Positions 22,114 to 30,134 of a DNA stretch of 41,741 nt are shown piece after piece. Both the position numbers and the translations under genes were made by a program. This DNA is from a virus. The notes beneath the pieces are model-generated. The model made no database searches, had not been told where the DNA came from, and saw only the letters and a program-made list of their open reading frames with translations. The first letter of the stretch is position 1; every line of letters starts with the position of its first letter. The stretch is taken from positions 1-41,741 of IMG/VR virus record IMGVR_UViG_3300032360_000020, one strand, 5' to 3'.

Positions 22114-22571
22114 CTAAATTCAATGAAGAGATAAAGACTTGCAAACATAGCAGCCATACCAAACAAGGCCCAGAACATGACTACGCTTGCGTCCTTTAAT
22201 AACTTTATTGTTTTCTTTCTTTTAAGTCTTAGTCTAGTTACTTCCTTTTCATGGGCTAGGCGGCTTTCTTCCATTCGCTTTTTAATAGAATGATATAGAT
22301 CTCCCTGTTGTTGAAGAATACAAATATCATAGAGTTGGCGGTCGAAGTTCTTTAGCTGACGATCTATAGTCTCAAGCTTTAAAGCATCTTTATAACTAAG
22401 CTTACCAGCGCCCTTCTTCTTCTCAGCATCTTGATAGAGCTGTGTAGCATCTGCCCATTTTCCTATAACCCCACTGAGATCCCCAGCATTCTGACCAGCT
22501 TCCTTGAGTACACCAATGGCTGAATTGATGCCTTGTACAGCAGCTATACAGGCACTGATCTCTGCTATCAT
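22110..22571 (-). CDS. 153-residue tail-anchored helical protein
   Basis: A long helical, Gln, Lys and Arg-rich body (DRQLKNFDRQLYDICILQQQ) ends in a membrane span at about residues 133-150 (VMFWALFGMAAMFASLYLF). The N-terminus is mildly hydrophobic (EISACIAAVQGINSAIGVL). Directly downstream of the holin-like gene, it is likely envelope-associated. An inner spanin normally has its span at the N-terminus, so this orientation would be atypical. Unknown function. Confidence 0.65.
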   Translation of the reverse strand: MIAEISACIAAVQGINSAIGVLKEAGQNAGDLSGVIGKWADATQLYQDAEKKKGAGKLSYKDALKLETIDRQLKNFDRQLYDICILQQQGDLYHSIKKRMEESRLAHEKEVTRLRLKRKKTIKLLKDASVVMFWALFGMAAMFASLYLFIEFR

Positions 22572-22955
22572 TTACTTTCTTCTCCAAACCCTAATTCCAT
22601 AAATTGCTGCAAATACTGAAAGAATGAGCCACTGATACCAATCTGGAGTTTTCCCTAAAGCCACGAAACCATCCTCTACAAAACCTACAGTATAGGGGAT
22701 GAAGCTCATGACCATTGGGATACTTAAAAGAAGTAAAACAAATTCATCTTTCCAGCCTGAGTTCTTGATCTGTTCAAGCTCCCATGAGTTATCCATCTCT
22801 TGAGATCTCATAGCCATTTCCATTTTAGTCTTGTGCCTAAGCTCTTCTATTTCAAGTGTCCGTACTTTCTCTGTGTGCTTGCGCTCACCTCTAGCTGACC
22901 AAGCATCAACAACTTTACCTCCTAAACTTCCTAAAACACTTCCTATTATTCCCAT
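22572..22955 (-). CDS. Holin-like membrane protein
   Basis: A 127-residue protein with a Gly-rich amphipathic start (MGIIGSVLGSLGGKVVDAWS), a long charged helix, and two membrane spans at about 72-94 (FVLLLLSIPMVMSFIPYTVG) and 105-124 (WYQWLILSVFAAIYGIRVW) ending in WRRK. This layout resembles the holin family known from gene transfer agents and marine phages (GTA holin 3TM type), from memory. It lies one base from the endolysin, the usual holin place. It would form the membrane lesion that releases or activates the endolysin. Confidence 0.75.
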   Translation of the reverse strand: MGIIGSVLGSLGGKVVDAWSARGERKHTEKVRTLEIEELRHKTKMEMAMRSQEMDNSWELEQIKNSGWKDEFVLLLLSIPMVMSFIPYTVGFVEDGFVALGKTPDWYQWLILSVFAAIYGIRVWRRK

Positions 22956-22956
22956 A

Positions 22957-23325
22957 TCAGTAACTCCATATCCAAGGTCTAGGTCTATTTTCAGCCCATT
23001 CTAAGTCATCTAAATGTATGAATCTGCTGTTCCCTTTTTGGTTAACTCCGATACCCGTCATACCTGCCTCTAGGGCTGCATATAAGAGCCTGTGAGCCTG
23101 TTCTCCAGTTACCCCTATATCGAGGGCATGTCCTGATTCGTGCGCCCCTGGGGCCTTCTTACGAGCTTCTATGGGGTGATCCTTGCACCTATATGCAGAG
23201 TTAACTTTGAAGGGAAAACCAAGGTCTGATCTTAAAGATTCTATCTTTTTCATAAAGTCTTCGTCAATCCCTTCTGCTCCGCAGTGTTGACATTTGAGTT
23301 CATCTGTGCTAAAATATTTATACAT
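22957..23325 (-). CDS. Endolysin, M15-type zinc peptidase
   Basis: A 122-residue peptidoglycan peptidase. The zinc site is H62, D69 (HESGHALD, the HxxGxAxD motif) and H104 (RFIHLDD), with SAYRC upstream, the pattern of M15A D-Ala-D-Ala carboxypeptidase-like endolysins. C12 and C15 (CQHC) near the start are an extra feature common in this subfamily. No signal peptide is seen, so it needs the holin. Start overlaps the stop of the giant protein by one base (TAATG). Confidence 0.92.
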   Translation of the reverse strand: MYKYFSTDELKCQHCGAEGIDEDFMKKIESLRSDLGFPFKVNSAYRCKDHPIEARKKAPGAHESGHALDIGVTGEQAHRLLYAALEAGMTGIGVNQKGNSRFIHLDDLEWAENRPRPWIWSY

Positions 23326-26300
23326 TATTTGTCCAATAAGCTTTTAGGTTTAGTTTTCTCAGGTTTAGAAACATACTTCTCCATAAACTCATCTATTATC
23401 TTAGCAATTTTAGGAGATCTATTTTGTAGCTGTGCTAATCCAGTTCCTAATCCACCTTTAGGTATAACAAATTCTTTACCTGTTGCAAGTAAACGTGCTA
23501 TATCAGCCTTAACAGCTTTTATCTCATCAGGCTTGTCACTAAAGTATGCAGCTTCATCTCTTCTTGGTGCACGTTTAGTCGCTATACCAAATGTATTTCT
23601 CTGATCTCTGATAACAGCTTGGCCACCCTTACCTGCACGATCTAGATTATCCCCAAAAACTCTTAATGTATCAGGGTCTAAGTCTTCAACTTCTTTTCCA
23701 GAACGGCTGTAGATTATATCTAGCTGTAGTCCTTTAGGCGGTTCTATATACTTTTCATTCTCTTTCATCCACTTCCTTGCCTCTTCTGCCTCTTTTGCAG
23801 AACGGGATAAAATCTGCCCTCGCTCTGGGTCTTCTAGATCTATTCTCTTATCGTAAGGACTTCCTGAAGGTGCAGAATCTTCTGCATCTGCAACTACTTC
23901 TTCGCCATACCTTGTTTTATAGCTTTCCCCAGTACCACTCCCGCCACTAAATGCAGCTCCATATTTCTTTCTTTCTAAATATTCCTTCCGCATAGCTTTT
24001 AACTTGTTTCGCTCATATTTCTTCAAAGCTTTTTCAAGCTTAGTATCTGTTGAGTTTAAATGTCTCCAGACTTCAGACTCTCTGCTTGCAACATTATTAT
24101 CTGGGGGATGGTAGAGATAGCCTTTAGGGCCGACCCAATCTTGGTTGCGGATATCTGCAATAACCCCCCACTCTGCATATTCTGAAGCATCTATCTTAAT
24201 ATTATTTCCGCTGTCTATTTCAAGCTTTAGGAAACGTGCTTCTGGCATAATTCTATTATAGTTAGCTTCTTGTCCTTTGGGTATATCTCCCCTAGCTCTA
24301 CGTACTGTCTTCCCTTTTCTTATAGATAGACTATTTGTAAATTTTTTAAGAAGTGTAGTGTACACTCCCTTTTCATCTCCTGTTGCATCTATAGGCGAAG
24401 ACGTTCTATTGGCTAGATCATCTAGTAGTTCACTACCTATAAGCCTATACGAGATTACTTTCCCTACCCCACCTTTTGAAGTAGCAGTAGATACTAAATT
24501 TATGCTATCCTCAGCACCCTTTAAAGGTGCTAATAGCTGTGAGGCTCCCGCAGGATCAAAAGCTCGTACTTCGTTACTTGTTATAAAGTCTACTTTAACA
24601 CTAAGGTCTGTATCATTTATTATTTTAATCTCTTCAGGCGTAGCTGCTTTAGCTCTTCCTTGTGAGAGGAACTGAGATTCATCAAATAATACGTATCCTG
24701 TAATGTCTTCCTCTGTTAGACCTGCTCTATATAGTTCTGATTTTTGTTGGGCTGGGCTGAGGTTTCCTTCTTTAGGTTTTATATCATATACTTTTGAATT
24801 GAAGGTATCTTTCTCAGGATCAATCTTAGCATTGAAAGCTATCTGATTTATCCTAGCTTCGTATATGCTTTCAGGAGTATGTTTTTTGAATGGCACTTTA
24901 AATTTATATCGGTCAAACTTGCCTTCATAAACTTCTCCCTTCTTCTGGAAAAATTGACTATGTGTCATTTCATGTTTTAGGACATGCTCTCTAAAAGATT
25001 CTAAATCTGGGAAACCATCATTAAACCTAATCTCTGGTATCCGTACACGATTTTGATCTCGTATCTCTGGGAATAGTATTTGATTTTGTATTTTTGCTTT
25101 ATCATAGAATTTACTAATTCGATCTTCATTTATTCGTATCTCACCAGTTTTACCATAATACCTACCTAGCACTGGAAGTTCTGGGTCATTAATAACTTTA
25201 AATTTAGGTAATGTAACTACTGGCATTCCATTCCAGCCAATATCTATCTCTTCTAAAACATCATCTAAATCGAATGTGTACATGCTTGAAGCGTCTTCAT
25301 CAGATAAGGCTATATTTTCTTTAAGAGTTTCCATAAACTCTGGCAAACTTCCTGCCTCTCGCGCATCTAGAAACCCTTGATCCAACCTCGCTTTCCCTTC
25401 GGCTGTTAGATTTCTAGTTATGCTGTATAAAATCCTAGCCTCTGGGTCTTGAATTCTATCAATTAGTTCGCCTCTTCCATCTGAAGGATCTTTCAGCTTA
25501 GTATTTTTATAGCGTATGACATCATAACCCAGACCCTGTAAGACCTTATTAAATTTCTTATCCCAATCTCTTCTGATAACTTCTCGTACATTACTCTCAT
25601 TAAATTTAGAACCTTTGAAGTTTAAAGACTTTAAGTATTCTTCTTGTTCATCTATATGCTTTTGTAGTTCAGCGAATGGGCTGAGTGCTTCTACACCCTC
25701 CGTAGATTTCCTAAGAGTGGGTGCTTCTTGTGCGTTGAAAAGTAATATTTTAGCTTTGTGGTCTTCTTCTTCTGCTGTCAAGAAAGGTTTCTTTTCAAGA
25801 ATCGGCAAGTAGGCTTCATTAGCCTTACGAGCTTTTATACTAGTAAATACTTCAAGATCTGCCGCCCTAGTATCTTCTTTATATGTAGGCTCCCGAACCA
25901 ACCGTACAAAATCTTCATCATTCATAAGATCTATAAGATTTTCAGGTATATCTCTATCCCATGCTACAGGATTTCTTATCCTAACTTTCCCCGGCAGTAG
26001 ATTTATATTTAATCCTGAATCTGTAGATTCTATACTCTTTGCCATAGAAGGAGCAACTTCCAGTCTTTTATTTTCCAAGCCTCCTATAACATAAAAGTCT
26101 TTTTTCTCTACGGAATCTCGTATAAAATCTGTAATAAGCCATTCATCCCCTATGGAAGGAGCACCATGAGGTATTTCATCTTGGTTTGAATAAGCACTTC
26201 CAAAATTAGGTTCTAAGCTACGGGCTATGTGTTCTATATTTTTTCTAAGAGGATCTCTAGCATACTCTTTAGAAGTCATGTACTTCATTATTTCTTGTAT

Positions 26301-29300
26301 TGGCTTTTTAACTACACTCCCTAGAGCAAAAGTTTCTCTTTCTTCATTATCTAATATGGCTCCTGCTTGCTCTTCATACGGAACCCCAGTCATCCTGTCT
26401 ATTCTAGAGCTAGGGTTCTTCCCAGTTCTTTCAACCTCCTCGCCTACTGAGCCACCTTTAATATACTGAACCCTACCGTACTCTAGTGCAGGTTCTTTGT
26501 ATTGTCTTGTAGCTTTTGAGTATTGATTCATAGGACTTAAGGGTCTTCTAGGCCGAGTCCAGCCTACTGCTTCTGAGAAACTTCTATCAACTTCCTTAGC
26601 CTTTTTCTTTATATTGGCTCTGAAATCTTCAGGCAAAAGACCCACGTTAGATCCTAGATCATATGCTGAATAAAATGGTAGGTTTGTAGCTGCTACTTCT
26701 GTAGCTCCTTTCCTATATAATAAAGTATCCATAACATCACCAACTGTAGGGCCTGTTACTGCTTTAACGGTAGAGCCTAATAAGCCTCCCCCGACCTCTC
26801 TGTTCTTCTCTGCTCTGAACGCATATTCCATCATGCCTAAACCACCCCAACGACTTATAGAATCTAGAAGAACTTCATCAGGTTCTTTCTCTAGGCTTTT
26901 CCCGTCAGTCCTTACGGCATTTAAAGCTGTAGCCACGCCTGTCATTAATAAAGTTGTAGAGGCTATTCTAGCTGTAGATTCTACGGGCTTTCTTTTGGCT
27001 TGTAGGAGCCAGTTCTGTAATACTGTGTTTGTAAAGGCTGTAGGGTATCCTAAGAACTGGAATATAATAGATCCATACTTACTTGTCTGGACATGAGGGC
27101 GTATAGCAGAAGCTCTAGAAGGATCTAGTATAACCTCACTGGCGAACCTAGATGCTCCCGGCATTACATTTGTTTCGTAGAAGTTATTCCATTGCATAAG
27201 TCCTGTATTAGCATTCTTCACTGTATCCACAGACTTATATCTCTTTGATCCTTTAGCAACCCAATCTAAACCACCTTTAATATCTACACCAAGATCAAAT
27301 AGCTCTTGTGCTGCACTGCTTCTCTTCTTTATTTGAGAAGCTGTCAGAGTTCCTTCTACAGCTTGTAAGGATGCTATAGTTTTAAGGTTCCTAGTTATTA
27401 AATCTTTCCCCATTGTAAAGGAGGCAAGCTGTACGGTTCTTGTCCATTGGCTGAGGAGAGTAGCTTTGAAAAACTTATTCATCAGCCAGCGAACACTGGC
27501 ACTTTTAACTCCCTCACCAGTCAAAGCTTCTACCCGCTGAGCCACAGCTTGTTCTATACCTAATAGAACCCTTTCCATCTCTCTATCTGCTTCTTTAGCA
27601 GTTATGCCATGTTCATCCTGAAGAATCTTTCTAGTATTTGTTATTGTATCGCCAGTAAATCTCTTAATCTGATTCCCTAAATGATACCCTATATTCTTTC
27701 CAGCCTCTTTAAGCCCTCTAGCATATGTAGTCACTCCTACTCTAGTAAGCGGTATTAGTATTTCTGTAGCACTAGACATTGTAGCTAGAGGCAGGTGAGC
27801 AGTTGCTTGCATTAATTTTACTAAATCAGATGCTCCTTGACCTATATCAGAATCAAAAGATGTATCATCTAATCCTGTTGTAATTTTCCACAAATCTAGC
27901 ATTGCTTGCTTTTCTGATTTTGTTAATGTTCCTCCTTGCTCTGCTAATTCTTTTTGTGCAGGTTCTATAAATCTTGCTGTAACATCTTCTATGCTAGTAC
28001 CTAATGTTTTAGCTCTAGCAAATAATCTAGACTGCTCTCCAATATAATCTTCCATAAGCGTAGTAAAATCATGGCTTATGAATTTATGTATAGTTTTATC
28101 GTCTAGCTTGTACAAAGATCTAGGACTAAAATGAGAGGTAGTTATTGGAGTTCCTTCTATAAGGTCTACTTCTCTATTTACATTTTCTAAATCTAACATC
28201 CCGTCTACAATATCAGAAGCTATCTTTCTTTGAGAGGCTATTGTCTCTGCATTTTTAGGCACTTTATTTAATAGCCTTTGCTGTTCTTTGTGCATACCGA
28301 GTAGTAAATTATGTATAGAAGTATAAGCTTCTCCGCTTGTTGCTTCAGGACTCAAATGTATATTATGTGTCTTTTCATCTTTTACAATCTTCTTAAAATC
28401 TATAAACCCGACAAACTTTTTGTATACATTATCAATTTGCTCAGAGAGCTTTGTGATAGGCATTACGGCAACTTGATTCATTAAATCTATGAGCATTGCT
28501 GAATCGTCAGTTAAGTTTACAAAAAGTTCTGTATCTTTAGAATCTAAATGCTTAGCAACAATGCTTACATCAGGAGCTACAGCATCTTGCTTTACTATTT
28601 CTTCAATTAATTCATTAGCGTTTTGTTCTACAGCATCTCGATCATACTTACGCATAAAGTATGCATTAGGCCCTCTCTGTAAAGCTTTTTTCCAAAACCC
28701 ATGCTCTTCTCCAAGCTCAAGAGTAGCATCTAAAACTTCTTCTCTAGTATGTTTTAAAGTTCTTATAAGATTGTCGTTTGCTTCAGGATGTAACTTTTTG
28801 ATTAGGGAGAATGCTTTCTTTTGATCTCTACTCTTTAAATATGTTTGTACTTGCTTATCTCTAGCCATCGCATCTAATATATCATTCTCAGAACTCGATA
28901 GCTTTCTATGGCCTCCCGTTGTAATATTTATAGCATCTGATAAAGCAACTTTAAGCTTACCATGAACAGCATCAAGTGCTCTTTTATAATCTACAGGGCC
29001 TACAGATTCTTCACCTTTTATAACTCTTTCTAGAAATTTATCATCGTAGCCAGTTTCTGTAGACCATAACTTAGCCTCCTGAAATTTTAAAGCATCATAA
29101 CGTATAGTTTTTAAAAATAACTCTACGTGGGGAACATGCTCAGCTAGTGCTAGGAGCCTAGTTGTAGGCTTCCCTATAGTTTTTGAAAGTATAGTCTGCA
29201 TTCCTTGGCGCATTTTAAATGCAGGGTCTGTTCTATCTAACATATTCTCATCAGAGAACTTTAAAAGATTCTCTTGTGTATGCTTATCAAACTTCTGTCC

Positions 29301-30089
29301 AAACTTCGTACCATATCTGCCTATCGCGCCACCAAGCATTCCAGAGACTGCTCCTACTAAAGCTACCTCAGATAAACTTTTGTCATATCTAAGATTAATA
29401 CCATCTATTGCATCTCGTTCTTGAGCTAGGTATTCAGCAGAGCCTCCCCAGATAGCACCTTCCGCAGCTCCTAAATAACCTAGCCTACGAGCTTCTCCTC
29501 CATAGTAATCTCGTATAGCTTTACCTCTAGTCAGTCCCGGCCTATTCCCTCTAGCATCAAGCGCACCTTGCTTGTAAGCTTTCAGTGTTTTGTCAGGCTT
29601 GAAGCTTTTCCCTACTCTCTTTAAGCCTACTCTAGCTGCTTGCGCTAGGGAAGCTCTGGTCGCTAATGAACCTCCTCCAGTTACAGGTGTAAGTAATAAG
29701 CTTAAAAGCATAGTAGGGTCTGTGGCGATGTCGAGTCCTATGTCAGCAGTAGCTCTAAGCCATTGTTTAGCCCCTCCGGTATCAGCCCTATCGAATCTTG
29801 TTTTTAGATAAGTATAATCGTTTTTCTGTTCAGCAGTTAAATTTGGAAGTTCTTCAAATGCTCTTTTAGTTCCAGAGTATAAATTATATTCAGCATCCCT
29901 AAAATAAGAGTAAAGATTTTCTACTGTATCATCATCTTTACCAAGTCCTTGTAGAAATCTAGAAGCTCTTTCACTATATTCCTCATTAGCTTCAAGATCA
30001 TCAAGAGTATCCATAGCTTTAGAACTTTTAGACGTATAGTCTGAAAGGCTTTCTCTTTCTAGGAAGGCATACCTGTTATACTTAGTCAT
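23325..30089 (-). CDS. Giant internal virion protein with peptidase-like motif
   Basis: A 2254-residue protein, probably ejected with the DNA like T7 gp16. The N-terminal half is helical, with a Gly and Ala-rich hydrophobic region near residues 110-270. Around residues 1210-1250 is RIDRMTGVPYEEQAG, recalled from HMO-2011-like internal proteins. The C-terminal half holds enzyme-like modules: G1521-Y-D-V-I-R-Y, resembling ADP-ribosyltransferase-like domains of polyvalent proteins; H1706-E-M-T-H1710, a zincin motif; and V2144-F-G-D-N with GKGGQA and ATKRAP, the pattern of a DUF7831-type domain. It lacks a strong binding site of its own and seems coupled to a six-codon frame at 30086-30106. The domain names other than HExxH are from memory. 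Confidence 0.85.
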   Translation of the reverse strand: MTKYNRYAFLERESLSDYTSKSSKAMDTLDDLEANEEYSERASRFLQGLGKDDDTVENLYSYFRDAEYNLYSGTKRAFEELPNLTAEQKNDYTYLKTRFDRADTGGAKQWLRATADIGLDIATDPTMLLSLLLTPVTGGGSLATRASLAQAARVGLKRVGKSFKPDKTLKAYKQGALDARGNRPGLTRGKAIRDYYGGEARRLGYLGAAEGAIWGGSAEYLAQERDAIDGINLRYDKSLSEVALVGAVSGMLGGAIGRYGTKFGQKFDKHTQENLLKFSDENMLDRTDPAFKMRQGMQTILSKTIGKPTTRLLALAEHVPHVELFLKTIRYDALKFQEAKLWSTETGYDDKFLERVIKGEESVGPVDYKRALDAVHGKLKVALSDAINITTGGHRKLSSSENDILDAMARDKQVQTYLKSRDQKKAFSLIKKLHPEANDNLIRTLKHTREEVLDATLELGEEHGFWKKALQRGPNAYFMRKYDRDAVEQNANELIEEIVKQDAVAPDVSIVAKHLDSKDTELFVNLTDDSAMLIDLMNQVAVMPITKLSEQIDNVYKKFVGFIDFKKIVKDEKTHNIHLSPEATSGEAYTSIHNLLLGMHKEQQRLLNKVPKNAETIASQRKIASDIVDGMLDLENVNREVDLIEGTPITTSHFSPRSLYKLDDKTIHKFISHDFTTLMEDYIGEQSRLFARAKTLGTSIEDVTARFIEPAQKELAEQGGTLTKSEKQAMLDLWKITTGLDDTSFDSDIGQGASDLVKLMQATAHLPLATMSSATEILIPLTRVGVTTYARGLKEAGKNIGYHLGNQIKRFTGDTITNTRKILQDEHGITAKEADREMERVLLGIEQAVAQRVEALTGEGVKSASVRWLMNKFFKATLLSQWTRTVQLASFTMGKDLITRNLKTIASLQAVEGTLTASQIKKRSSAAQELFDLGVDIKGGLDWVAKGSKRYKSVDTVKNANTGLMQWNNFYETNVMPGASRFASEVILDPSRASAIRPHVQTSKYGSIIFQFLGYPTAFTNTVLQNWLLQAKRKPVESTARIASTTLLMTGVATALNAVRTDGKSLEKEPDEVLLDSISRWGGLGMMEYAFRAEKNREVGGGLLGSTVKAVTGPTVGDVMDTLLYRKGATEVAATNLPFYSAYDLGSNVGLLPEDFRANIKKKAKEVDRSFSEAVGWTRPRRPLSPMNQYSKATRQYKEPALEYGRVQYIKGGSVGEEVERTGKNPSSRIDRMTGVPYEEQAGAILDNEERETFALGSVVKKPIQEIMKYMTSKEYARDPLRKNIEHIARSLEPNFGSAYSNQDEIPHGAPSIGDEWLITDFIRDSVEKKDFYVIGGLENKRLEVAPSMAKSIESTDSGLNINLLPGKVRIRNPVAWDRDIPENLIDLMNDEDFVRLVREPTYKEDTRAADLEVFTSIKARKANEAYLPILEKKPFLTAEEEDHKAKILLFNAQEAPTLRKSTEGVEALSPFAELQKHIDEQEEYLKSLNFKGSKFNESNVREVIRRDWDKKFNKVLQGLGYDVIRYKNTKLKDPSDGRGELIDRIQDPEARILYSITRNLTAEGKARLDQGFLDAREAGSLPEFMETLKENIALSDEDASSMYTFDLDDVLEEIDIGWNGMPVVTLPKFKVINDPELPVLGRYYGKTGEIRINEDRISKFYDKAKIQNQILFPEIRDQNRVRIPEIRFNDGFPDLESFREHVLKHEMTHSQFFQKKGEVYEGKFDRYKFKVPFKKHTPESIYEARINQIAFNAKIDPEKDTFNSKVYDIKPKEGNLSPAQQKSELYRAGLTEEDITGYVLFDESQFLSQGRAKAATPEEIKIINDTDLSVKVDFITSNEVRAFDPAGASQLLAPLKGAEDSINLVSTATSKGGVGKVISYRLIGSELLDDLANRTSSPIDATGDEKGVYTTLLKKFTNSLSIRKGKTVRRARGDIPKGQEANYNRIMPEARFLKLEIDSGNNIKIDASEYAEWGVIADIRNQDWVGPKGYLYHPPDNNVASRESEVWRHLNSTDTKLEKALKKYERNKLKAMRKEYLERKKYGAAFSGGSGTGESYKTRYGEEVVADAEDSAPSGSPYDKRIDLEDPERGQILSRSAKEAEEARKWMKENEKYIEPPKGLQLDIIYSRSGKEVEDLDPDTLRVFGDNLDRAGKGGQAVIRDQRNTFGIATKRAPRRDEAAYFSDKPDEIKAVKADIARLLATGKEFVIPKGGLGTGLAQLQNRSPKIAKIIDEFMEKYVSKPEKTKPKSLLDK

Positions 30090-30106
30090 TTAATTGCTAA
30101 CGACAT
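30086..30106 (-). CDS. Possible six-codon coupling cistron
   Basis: ATG TCG TTA GCA ATT AAA TGA encodes MSLAIK and its stop overlaps the ATG of the giant protein as ATGA. AAGGA (30121-30117) lies 10 nt upstream of this small ATG, whereas the giant start has no site at proper distance. Ribosomes ending here could restart on the giant gene. No direct proof of translation. Confidence 0.4.
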   Translation of the reverse strand: MSLAIK

Positions 30107-30134
30107 ACTAATCGTTTCCTTAATATTCAGCATG

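Noticed and set aside
24277-24675. Plus-strand frames antisense to the giant internal protein gene, of which this is the longest
   Set aside because: Scattered, no operon context, composition of reverse-strand shadow.
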